Source: CADCTB01 sp964479465 (lineage in GTDB: Bacteria > Actinomycetota > Acidimicrobiia > Acidimicrobiales > AC-14). Taken from it: DNA of 64,000 nt. Below, one piece after another: positions 27,627-34,710 of this stretch. The notes below the pieces were generated by a model. The model was not told where the DNA came from and made no database searches. It saw nothing but the letters and a program-made list of their open reading frames with translations. How positions within the stretch are numbered: the stretch's first letter is position 1; every line of letters begins with the position of its first letter. Location: NCBI GenBank assembly GCA_964479465.1, contig CAYZMG010000001.1, positions 108,112 through 172,111 of the forward strand. Reading direction: 5' to 3'. Position numbers and translations under genes: made by a program.

Positions 27627-28259
27627 TCAAGGTCCCGCGGGCACGGGATCCGCTGCATCGGGCCGAGCAGAGCGGGCCTTCAGGTGGTTGACGCCGAACG
27701 TGACGAGAACCCCGCCGGCGACCAGGGCCGCGCTCTGCTCCACGCCCTTCAGCGGCGACCGTCCGGTCACCATGTACCCGGCCGTCAGGCCGCCGAGGGC
27801 GAGGGCGAGCAACCCCAGCGCGATTGACGCGGCGCCGGTCAGAGTCAGCTTGCGGCGTAGCAGCCGGACGCTCTTGTGCAGCTTGGCGAGCTTGACCGCC
27901 TTCGACAGCTTCAGGGCCTTGAATGCCTTGACGACGATGAGCAGGCGCAGCGCCGGCGCAACCGCAAGGGCAAGAGGCACCAGCGGCGAAGAAGCGACGA
28001 CGACGAGCACCTCGAGTCGGTGCCCGCTCGCCCATGCGAGGCGGTCGTCGACGACTGCGAGCATGATGGCGACCTCGACGACGAAGGTCAGCCAGACGGC
28101 CCAGTGGCCGACGGCCTCCACGGTGTGCCAGGTGCCTGTCGAATGTGACAGGCCGAGGGCCACCAGCGGCAGGACCGCGATGGCGGCGATGATGACTGGT
28201 GCCCTGAGGCGCTTCTCCCACGCCGCGGCGCGTTGGTTGTTGCTCGGGTGGACGGCCAT
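27627..28259 (-). CDS. Voltage-sensor-like membrane protein without recognisable pore
   Basis: A 210-aa protein with about six hydrophobic segments. The fourth is a striking S4-like helix: from L-R-L-L-I-V-V-K onward, Lys or Arg recurs at every third or fourth position through K-A-F-K-A-L-K-L-S-K-A-V-K-L-A-K and ends L-L-R-R-K. This matches voltage sensors of ion channels. Two more helices follow, but there is no T-V-G-Y-G or similar selectivity filter; the loop is short (Y-M-V-T-G-R-S-P-L-K-G-V-E). ATG 28259 is preferred over 28313. It may be a diverged channel-family protein; function unknown. Confidence 0.55.
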   Translation of the reverse strand: MAVHPSNNQRAAAWEKRLRAPVIIAAIAVLPLVALGLSHSTGTWHTVEAVGHWAVWLTFVVEVAIMLAVVDDRLAWASGHRLEVLVVVASSPLVPLALAVAPALRLLIVVKAFKALKLSKAVKLAKLHKSVRLLRRKLTLTGAASIALGLLALALGGLTAGYMVTGRSPLKGVEQSAALVAGGVLVTFGVNHLKARSARPDAADPVPAGP

Positions 28260-28327
28260 GCTCGATTCCAGGTGTGGGGGCGGGACACCGAACGCCGGCG
28301 AGCGACGGGTCAAGAACGGCCGTGACT

Positions 28328-28437
28328 CTAACTACCCAGGGGGATCTTCAGCACCTGGCCGGGAAAGATCAGGTCGGAACGAGGATGGGGTTGCCGACGA
28401 GATCGAAGGCACGCGGCTGATCGATGCGGATGGTCAT
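28328..28437 (-). pseudogene. Remnant of a LysM-domain protein (internal deletion)
   Basis: The minus strand starts with ATG 28437 behind GAGGACT and reads M-T-I-R-I-D-Q-P-R-A-F-D-L-V-G-N-P-I-L-V, like the opening of an immunoglobulin-like (Gmad2-type) domain. A stop follows, and the next frame immediately reads S-D-L-I-F-P-G-Q-V-L-K-I-P-L-G then stop, a typical LysM ending. Both ends of one gene thus appear fused out of frame after loss of the middle. I infer a deletion; no functional product is expected. Confidence 0.55.
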
Positions 28438-28634
28438 CAAGAGTCCTCGAAGACTGGAGCGCCTACGAGCATCCTACGCCGAGCCCGCCACACGAGCGCT
28501 TCCTTCCGGGTTCGAAACTGGGACAGATCGTCCCGAGACGTCGGGACGCCCGCCTCATGACTTCGGGACACCTCCTCCATCAGCATGCGCAGCAGTTGCC
28601 GCAAGAGCGGCGCACGCAACGAGAGGAGCGATAG

Positions 28635-29654
28635 ATGGCTGGCACACTCTCCCGCAGGCTGACTGCAATGGTGGTATGGGGCGCCGCAGCGGCGTCGTTG
28701 ATGGGAGCGGTTGCGACACCGGCCGGGGCGATCCCGCAAGAGCCCCTGGACCCGTGCGTCCGCTTCCCGAGCAGGTGTGCGCCGGTCGAGCTCGAGCCCC
28801 AGCCCTCGGGCAACCCGGTCGGAAGTCTGGAGCGGGTCGCCCAGTGGCCGGTGGGCGGGATCCTGGTGCGGGGCTGGGCGTCGGACCCGAACACCACATC
28901 CTCGATCGATGTGCAGATCGCAGTCGACGGTGCGGCTGTTCGCACGCTGACCGCCGATCTGTACCGTGCGGACCAGGGTGGGGCCCGGGGCTTCGAGACT
29001 GTCGTGAACGCGACGGCCGGCCCGCACAACGTCTGTGTCACGGCGATCAACGTCGGGAGCGGTGCCAACACCCAGATCGGGTGCCGGGTCATGGACAAGA
29101 TCGTCAACTTCGAGATCGACTCCATCGACTACCGGTTGGCCCAGGCGAGCATCGAATCCCGCGTGGTGGAGGGCGTGTACAGCACGACGGTGCGCAACGG
29201 CACCTCCGTGCAGCAGACGTCGGAGATCAGCGGCACGAACTCGGTCTCGGAGTCGGCGGGCTGGTCCGACTCCCTCGGTTTCAAGGTGGGCGTCTCCGCA
29301 GGAGTCACCGTCGGCGTTCCGGTCTTCGTCAACAACGAGATCCGCGTCTCGGCCGAGGCCACCAAGTCCTTCACGTGGAACGGCAGCCAGAGCTGGGCTG
29401 CCGGCTGGTCATGGAAGCAGCCGCTGGTCATCCCGGCGTACACCGAGGTGCGGGCCGTCGTCACCGTCGCCAAGTCGACGATCACTGTGCCGTACACGCT
29501 CACCGGGCGGTACGTCTATGAGAGCGGCAGCCGCTTCTCTGGGACTCTCGACGGCACCTTCCGCGGTGTCAACAGCCACGACCTGACGGTCACCCTCTCG
29601 GGCACCAACTACGCCCAGCCGTCAGCCACGATCACCAAGATGCAGTTCGCCTGA
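28635..29654 (+). CDS. Secreted aerolysin/ETX-MTX2-like pore-forming protein
   Basis: A 339-aa exported protein. GAGAGGAG precedes ATG 28635. The signal peptide runs to about A-T-P-A-G-A (residue 32). A Cys-containing N-terminal domain (about 35-150) is followed by a Ser/Thr/Val-rich beta region (about 165-335): alternating polar/hydrophobic strands from about residue 170 (V-Y-S-T-T-V-R-N-G-T-S-V), S-V-S-E-S-A-G-W-S-D-S-L-G-F-K-V-G-V-S-A, then V-I-P-A-Y-T-E-V-R-A-V-V and V-P-Y-T-L-T-G-R-Y-V-Y. This is how epsilon-toxin/MTX2-type beta-pore proteins look. Target and activity unknown. A strong terminator follows, so it is probably expressed alone. Confidence 0.68.
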   Translation: MAGTLSRRLTAMVVWGAAAASLMGAVATPAGAIPQEPLDPCVRFPSRCAPVELEPQPSGNPVGSLERVAQWPVGGILVRGWASDPNTTSSIDVQIAVDGAAVRTLTADLYRADQGGARGFETVVNATAGPHNVCVTAINVGSGANTQIGCRVMDKIVNFEIDSIDYRLAQASIESRVVEGVYSTTVRNGTSVQQTSEISGTNSVSESAGWSDSLGFKVGVSAGVTVGVPVFVNNEIRVSAEATKSFTWNGSQSWAAGWSWKQPLVIPAYTEVRAVVTVAKSTITVPYTLTGRYVYESGSRFSGTLDGTFRGVNSHDLTVTLSGTNYAQPSATITKMQFA

Positions 29655-29675
29655 CCGCTCCCCACAACGCACTCC

Positions 29676-29712
29676 GGAAGGCCTCGGTCCACGCCTCGGA
29701 CCGGGGCCTTCC
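29676..29712 (+). terminator. Strong terminator hairpin after the pore-forming protein gene
   Basis: A 15-bp stem (GGAAGGCCTCGGTCC with GGACCGGGGCCTTCC, one T-G pair) and a 7-base loop, 21 bp after the stop. There is no U tract, as is common in high-GC actinomycetes. Confidence 0.8.
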
Positions 29713-29793
29713 TCGCGACTACATCGGTGCTGCGATCCGGAACCCCACCGCGGCGATACCCTTGCTGCGTCTGTCGCAAGGGGGGCGAATCGG

Positions 29794-31287
29794 TTGGAGC
29801 CAGCGCCGGCGGGGGGGCAATGGCGGCGCCGGCTCGCCGGCGCCGGCGGGGTCGTGTGCCTGATCGCGACCGGCCTCAACCTCGCTTTGCTCGCGCTCAA
29901 CTGGGACACTCGGACGCCGGGGGGCTTCACCTCCGGGCCCGTCGAAATCGTCACCGCAATCGCCTACGCCGGGATCGCTGGCGTCGGAATCGCCATGGTC
30001 GGCCGGCGCCCGGAGGACAGGGCCGGATGGGTCTTCCTCCTCAGCGGTGTGACACTCGCGATGGCTGCGTTCGCAGGCGAGTACGCCACCTACGGCGTGC
30101 TCACCGAACCCGGCTCCCTCCCTGGCGTCCCGGTGGTGGCCTGGGCTGGGGCCTGGGGCTGGTGGTTGGGCGCAGGTGTAGGGCTCACGTTCGGGCTGAT
30201 GCTGTACCCCACGGGGTCACTGCCCTCACCTCGGTGGAAGCTCGCCGCCGAGGCCGCAACCGTCAACCTGGTCGTGCTGACCCTGCTTCACGCGCTGGCT
30301 CCCGGTCCGCTCGATGGCGAGTACTCCGTGGTCGACAACCCCTTCGGGGCGGGCAGCCTGTCGACGCTGGTGACGCTTCGCGACCTGGCATGGGTCCTCA
30401 TCACCCTGAATGGGGCCGTAGCGATCGCCGCGCTGTTCCGGCGGGCGAGCGCGGCGGAACCCGAGGAGCGCCTTCAGCTGTACTGGTTGATAGTTCCTGC
30501 CGCTGCCGCAGCGGTGGCTGCTCCTCTCTGGGGCATCGGATCCTCGGACGAGCGCCTCACGTCAGGTCTCTATGCGGCGGTTCTGCTCGCGGTCTTCGGA
30601 GCACCGCTGGTAGTGGCTGCAGCGATGGGCCGTGCGGCGAGGTTGAGGAAGTCGGTCCAGCGTCTTGTGCTGGCCCGGGAGGACGAGCGGGGTCGCATTC
30701 GCCGGGACCTGCACGATGGCCTGGGCCCTACGCTGGCGGGCATGGCCCTTCAACTCGACGTGGCCAGGAGCTTGGTGCGCGACGATCCGGCTATGGCCGA
30801 GGAGGTGCTCCAGAAGCTCGGGGGGCACGTCACCGGGGCGATCGCCGACGTCCGCCGGCTCGTGGACGACCTGCGGCCGCCTGTTCTCGACGAGCTCGGC
30901 CTGCTGTCAGCTATTCGTGAGGCTACGTCGTACCTCAGCCGACGCGATCCCTCAGGTGGCCTCGACATAACGGTCCGAACGACCGGCAACCTGGGCCGGC
31001 TTCCGCCCGCCATCGAGATCACCGCGTTCCGTATCGTGATGGAAGCCGTAACCAACGCCGCCCGTCATGCCGAAGCGTCCCACTGCGTCGTGCACCTTTC
31101 ACTCGACGGCGTCCTCGACGTACAGGTCGAAGACGACGGGCGTGGGCTCGCACCCGATCACCTACCGGGGGCCGGCCTCTGCTCCATGAGGGAGCGCGCC
31201 GCCGAGATCGGCGGGACGTGTGCAGTTGAACCACGGGCGGGGGGCGGGACGATCGTTCGCGCATCGCTCCCCGTCGTTCCGTCGTGA
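29794..31287 (+). CDS. NarL-type sensor histidine kinase (HisKA_3)
   Basis: A 497-aa kinase with several N-terminal membrane helices (about residues 14-290) and no large external domain. The phospho-acceptor is in D-E-R-G-R-I-R-R-D-L-H-D-G-L-G-P (about residue 308), the HisKA_3 motif. The ATPase part has N-A-A-R-H-A, D-D-G-R-G-L and G-L-C-S-M-R-E-R-A. TTG 29794 follows AAGGGGGG. It overlaps the response regulator by 4 bp. It may sense membrane state, and lies directly downstream of the pore-forming protein gene. Confidence 0.9.
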   Translation: MEPAPAGGQWRRRLAGAGGVVCLIATGLNLALLALNWDTRTPGGFTSGPVEIVTAIAYAGIAGVGIAMVGRRPEDRAGWVFLLSGVTLAMAAFAGEYATYGVLTEPGSLPGVPVVAWAGAWGWWLGAGVGLTFGLMLYPTGSLPSPRWKLAAEAATVNLVVLTLLHALAPGPLDGEYSVVDNPFGAGSLSTLVTLRDLAWVLITLNGAVAIAALFRRASAAEPEERLQLYWLIVPAAAAAVAAPLWGIGSSDERLTSGLYAAVLLAVFGAPLVVAAAMGRAARLRKSVQRLVLAREDERGRIRRDLHDGLGPTLAGMALQLDVARSLVRDDPAMAEEVLQKLGGHVTGAIADVRRLVDDLRPPVLDELGLLSAIREATSYLSRRDPSGGLDITVRTTGNLGRLPPAIEITAFRIVMEAVTNAARHAEASHCVVHLSLDGVLDVQVEDDGRGLAPDHLPGAGLCSMRERAAEIGGTCAVEPRAGGGTIVRASLPVVPS

Positions 31288-31961
31288 GCGAGCCACCGGT
31301 GCGAGTGGTCGTGGCCGACGACCACCCGGTCTTCCGTGACGGCCTGCGGCTGGCCGTCCAGGCCGCGCCGGGCCTCGAGCTCGTAGGCGAGGTGAGCAAC
31401 GGCGCGGACGCTGTTGCTGCTGTCGGCGAGCTCCGGCCCGACGTCGTGCTCATGGACCTCCAGATGCCCGGCCTCAACGGGGTCGAAGCGACCCGGCAGA
31501 TCGTCGCCGCCCACCCCGAGACCGCGGTCGTGGTCCTGACGCTGCTCGACGACGACGAGTGGGTGCTGGCCGCGCTGGAGGCCGGCGCACGCGGCTACCT
31601 CTTGAAGGAGTCATCCCGGTCGGACATCGTCCACGCCGTCGAGTCCGCGGCGCGGAACCAGGCCGTGTTCGGCTCCGGGGCGGCCCAGCGCGTGCTCCGC
31701 CAAGCGGCCACCGGGGGCTTGAGCCGCTCACCGGGGAACGTCGCGTTCCCGCAGCTGACCAACCGCGAGCTCGAGGTCCTCGATCTGGTCGCCAGCGGTC
31801 TCAGCAACCCGGCGATCGCCCGGCGGCTCTTCCTGAGCGCCAAGACGGTACGCAACCACGTGTCCAACATCCTCACAAAGATCCACGCCGGCGACCGGTC
31901 GGAAGCGATCGTGCGGGCGCGGGAGGCGGGCCTCGGGGGGCGGCCCAGCCCGGGGCTCTAA
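31284..31961 (+). CDS. NarL/FixJ-family response regulator
   Basis: A 225-aa regulator: acidic pair A-D-D-H-P-V, phospho-acceptor in V-V-L-M-D-L-Q-M-P-G (about D56), K in Y-L-L-K-E, and a C-terminal LuxR helix-turn-helix (L-T-N-R-E-L-E-V-L-D-L-V-A-S-G-L-S-N then R-R-L-F-L-S-A-K-T-V-R-N-H-V). GTG 31284 overlaps the kinase stop. The gene overlaps the convergent beta-rich protein by 4 bp. Confidence 0.93.
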   Translation: MSEPPVRVVVADDHPVFRDGLRLAVQAAPGLELVGEVSNGADAVAAVGELRPDVVLMDLQMPGLNGVEATRQIVAAHPETAVVVLTLLDDDEWVLAALEAGARGYLLKESSRSDIVHAVESAARNQAVFGSGAAQRVLRQAATGGLSRSPGNVAFPQLTNRELEVLDLVASGLSNPAIARRLFLSAKTVRNHVSNILTKIHAGDRSEAIVRAREAGLGGRPSPGL

Positions 31962-32404
31962 GGGAGGAAGTCGCACCCAGCGGAGCTGATCTCCATCGTG
32001 TTCTGAGCGTCACTGGTGCCGGTGAAGCTGACGCCGAGGGTCACACCGATACCCCAACGCACTTCTGGACGCCCGGGCACGGCGAAGCGCAGCATCTGGA
32101 ACGACGTCGGCGAGTGATCCAGCCCGTCGTGGTTGGCAATTCGGGTCTCCCCGTCGAAGACGTGGACGTTCGTAATCGAGGCTTGGGTAGCGAGGCACCT
32201 GAGCCGGACGAGCGCCGAGTCAATCGCCAGCCGGTTGTCCTTGAATATCACGGGCGTCGGGACACCGAAATGGAGCCAGTTGGTGGTCGACGGCTTGCCG
32301 ACGAGCCGAATGAAGAAGCCGGCGCGCCACTCACTCTTCATGCGGTCCGGGTACTCGACACTGACATCGTGCCCGTGAGTCCACATCGCCATTTCGAGAG
32401 CCAT
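31958..32404 (-). CDS. Small beta-rich protein (DUF6623-like), paralogous to the protease N-terminus
   Basis: A 148-aa protein without signal peptide. It aligns with the first 180 residues of the metalloprotease at 32906-33961 nearly end to end: M-W-T-H-G-H, E-Y-P-D-R-M-K-S, W-R-A-G-F, T-N-W-L-H-F-G-V-P-T-P-V-I, V-H-V-F-D-G-E, V-R-W-G-I-G-V and S-S-A-G-C-D-F. It ends where the protease continues into its catalytic part. From memory this resembles the DUF6623 family; that name is unverified. It could be a carbohydrate- or protein-binding beta sandwich. Confidence 0.65.
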   Translation of the reverse strand: MALEMAMWTHGHDVSVEYPDRMKSEWRAGFFIRLVGKPSTTNWLHFGVPTPVIFKDNRLAIDSALVRLRCLATQASITNVHVFDGETRIANHDGLDHSPTSFQMLRFAVPGRPEVRWGIGVTLGVSFTGTSDAQNTMEISSAGCDFLP

Positions 32405-32440
32405 GCGTTCGCGCCTCCGTGAGTTGTCTGATACGTCTGG

Positions 32441-32893
32441 TCAAGACTCGCCGAGCGTGTCCTGGGCCAGCTTCCGGATCACTGGCGTTTCCCCTGCGGA
32501 CGCCAACTGGTCGAGCCGATCTCGCAGCTGGGGCGTCACGGGTCCGCTGAGGGACTTGATCACCAGCTTCTTCACACTGATGTCGGCGTCGTCGATCAGA
32601 TGCTCGGCCACGCGATTCCGACTGGTCTCCGGCAAGTTGGCCAGCGCCGAAGCTGACGCGATCCTGAGGAGGGGCTGCGAGCTGTCAGCGGCCTCGGCGA
32701 CAACCGCCTCGGACTGCGATCCGGGAATGAGGCTGGCGGCGTAGACGGCCTTCGTCGCCAGCATCACGTCGGAGCCGCGAGCAAGGGTCTGAAGGTGGTT
32801 CACCGCGCTCGGGTCCAACAACTGAGCGATCGCCTCATAGTCGGGCTCGTCACTGCTCAGCAACGCATGCAGCTCCTCGAGAGTGATTGGCAT
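32441..32893 (-). CDS. HEAT-repeat-like helical protein
   Basis: A 150-aa, mostly helical, acidic protein. Its middle shows HEAT-like repeats of about 32 residues: A-V-N-H-L-Q-T-L-A-R-G...A-V-Y-A-A-S-L-I, L-L-R-I-A-S-A-S-A-L-A-N-L-P, V-K-K-L-V-I-K-S-L-S, V-I-R-K-L-A-Q-D-T-L. No signal peptide. It lies 12 bp after the metalloprotease stop and 36 bp before the small beta-rich gene, all on the minus strand, so the three look like one operon. HEAT folds usually bind proteins; a chaperone or inhibitor role for the protease is possible but only inference. Confidence 0.6.
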   Translation of the reverse strand: MPITLEELHALLSSDEPDYEAIAQLLDPSAVNHLQTLARGSDVMLATKAVYAASLIPGSQSEAVVAEAADSSQPLLRIASASALANLPETSRNRVAEHLIDDADISVKKLVIKSLSGPVTPQLRDRLDQLASAGETPVIRKLAQDTLGES

Positions 32894-32905
32894 CTCGGTC
32901 CTCGC

Positions 32906-33961
32906 CTAGGGATTGATGGACAGGTTGCTGCTCGACATCGTGGTTCGTTCCGATGCCACGAGGTCTGGCGGCGGGTTGGTGATGTTGCCCGTCCCCCCAC
33001 CCGTCATGAGCCGGTCGAACAGGCGTGCGCCGGGACTGTCGCAATGCGACAGTCCCAGGTTGTGGCCGATCTCGTGACCCAGCGTCCATCGGCTGGCCCC
33101 GCTCGCCACCACCGATCCGGGCTGCCCGGCTGGGTCGGTGGCGCATCCGTTCAACGGAGGGTTCGTGGCCTGGACGAAGTAGATGCACAGATCGTTCGGG
33201 CCGGCGTTGTTCCGGTTGGCGAACAGGGTGTTCTGCTCGGCGGTCGTGGTGCCGGCGCACGTGCCCACGTCGACCACGTTCAGGTCGGGCAAGTTGAGAG
33301 TCTCGTCGCTCGCCCTCACGACGCGGAAGCCGGCGGGCTCATAGACCTGCCGCATCCCGTCGAGCATCTGGTCGATCGTGAACGTGGTCGGGGCGACGAG
33401 GGTCTTGAAGTGGACTCGAACGGTCTCGAGCAGCTTGAAGTCACACCCCGCAGACGCGAACTCCAGGGTGTTCTGCGCATCGGTGGTCCCATTGAACCGA
33501 ACGCCGATCGAGATGCCGATCCCCCAGCGCACATCGGGCTTGCCGGCGATGTTGAAACGGCTGAAGCCGAAGGCATTCGGCGACAAGCTCAACCCGTCAT
33601 GGGCGGCGATGCGGTTCTCTCCGTCGTAGACATGCACCGACGTCACCGCCGCCGATGTCGATCCAGCGCGTAAGCGGAGCATGACCGAATCGCTCATCAA
33701 TCGCTTGCCCTTGACGATGACGGGTGTCGGGACCGCAAAGTGAAGCCAGTTCGTGCTGCCCGGGTTGCCCACGAGGCGGGGGTAGAACCCAGCTCGCCAG
33801 ACGCTCTTCATCCTCGCCGGGTACTCGATCTTGACGGTGTGCCCGTGCATCCAAGCGGCATACTCGATCATCGCGGGAGCGTAGATCGTTTCGCTACGTA
33901 GCCGCGGGCAAACGACTTGGTGGTGATTGTTACCAACCTGTTGAAGTTCAGGAACCGTCAT
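32906..33961 (-). CDS. Zinc metalloprotease (matrixin-like) with N-terminal beta-rich domain
   Basis: A 351-aa protein. Residues about 33-180 form the same domain as the small protein at 31958-32404. The catalytic half has the metzincin site H-E-I-G-H-N-L-G-L-S-H at residues 296-306 and a likely Met-turn at L-M-T-G-G-G. Four Cys appear in the catalytic half (C-A-G-T, L-C-I-Y, G-C-A-T, H-C-D). No signal peptide is visible from ATG 33961 or from the alternative ATG 33871; GGAAGAG supports 33961. Secretion route and target unknown. Confidence 0.75.
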   Translation of the reverse strand: MTVPELQQVGNNHHQVVCPRLRSETIYAPAMIEYAAWMHGHTVKIEYPARMKSVWRAGFYPRLVGNPGSTNWLHFAVPTPVIVKGKRLMSDSVMLRLRAGSTSAAVTSVHVYDGENRIAAHDGLSLSPNAFGFSRFNIAGKPDVRWGIGISIGVRFNGTTDAQNTLEFASAGCDFKLLETVRVHFKTLVAPTTFTIDQMLDGMRQVYEPAGFRVVRASDETLNLPDLNVVDVGTCAGTTTAEQNTLFANRNNAGPNDLCIYFVQATNPPLNGCATDPAGQPGSVVASGASRWTLGHEIGHNLGLSHCDSPGARLFDRLMTGGGTGNITNPPPDLVASERTTMSSSNLSINP

Positions 33962-34137
33962 CCAATCGCAACTCTTCCGCGACCTGTCCGCGGTGTTACG
34001 AACCCCATGCTGGCGCAGTGACGACTCGTCGGACCACGACTGGGCGCAGGGTCCTTCAATCGCCGACGCGCCTCTTCCTGCCTGAAACGCCTGGTCGCGG
34101 CTCAGCGACGCAAGTATCGATCTGAGTCGCGGGTCAG

Positions 34138-34158
34138 GCCCGGGGCACGATCCCGGGC
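34138..34158. promoter_or_regulatory. Perfect 7-bp inverted repeat beside the ectA start
   Basis: GCCCGGG and CCCGGGC flank a 7-base spacer and end two bases before the proposed ectA GTG. It could be an operator or an RNA hairpin masking the start. It also replaces any ribosome site, which makes the ectA start uncertain. Confidence 0.4.
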
Positions 34159-34160
34159 TG

Positions 34161-34691
34161 GTGACCCGAAGTCCCAGCGGCGTTGAAGCCGGCGGTGGGC
34201 ATCAGGTGCCGATTGACTTCAGGAGTCCCGTCGTCGCCGATGCCGCTCGCATGTGGCGGATTGCCCATGACACCCCTGAGCTCGACACCAATTCCCCCTA
34301 TGCCTACCTGCTCGTCTGTAGCCACTTCGCGTCGACCTCCCTGGTCGCCGAGGAGCCCGGCGCACCCGATCTGGTCGGCTTCGTCTCCGCGTACCGCCTT
34401 CCCGACGACCCCGACGTGCTCTTCGTGTGGCAGGTCGCGGTGAACGCCGCCCGCCGGCGTCGGAACGTGGGACTACGCATGCTGACCCGGCTGCTCGACC
34501 AGCCCGCCAATCGTGGCGTGCGTCACGTCCAAGCCACCGTCACGCCGTCCAACCACGCGTCCGGCCGCCTCTTCCGGTCGTTTGCAGCGGCGGTCGCCGC
34601 ACCCTGCGCCACCGCCGAGCAGTACCAAGCGGATCTCTTCCCGGATGGCCATGAAGCCGAGGTGGCCTACCGGGTGGGTCCAATCCCATGA
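34161..34691 (+). CDS. ectA: L-2,4-diaminobutyrate acetyltransferase
   Basis: A 176-aa GNAT enzyme for the second step of ectoine synthesis, acetylating diaminobutyrate from acetyl-CoA. It has the EctA signature L-D-T-N-S-P-Y-A-Y-L-L-V-C-S-H-F, then V-W-Q-V-A-V, the CoA-binding R-R-R-R-N-V-G-L and the late T-V-T-P-S-N-H-A-S. GTG 34161 has no ribosome site; another GTG 48 bases downstream (34209, reading V-P-I-D-F-R-S-P) would also suit the family length. Upstream to 33962 is a 199-bp promoter region shared with the divergent protease gene. Confidence 0.93.
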   Translation: MTRSPSGVEAGGGHQVPIDFRSPVVADAARMWRIAHDTPELDTNSPYAYLLVCSHFASTSLVAEEPGAPDLVGFVSAYRLPDDPDVLFVWQVAVNAARRRRNVGLRMLTRLLDQPANRGVRHVQATVTPSNHASGRLFRSFAAAVAAPCATAEQYQADLFPDGHEAEVAYRVGPIP

Positions 34692-34710
34692 CAAGGAGTG
34701 TCGTTCCGCA

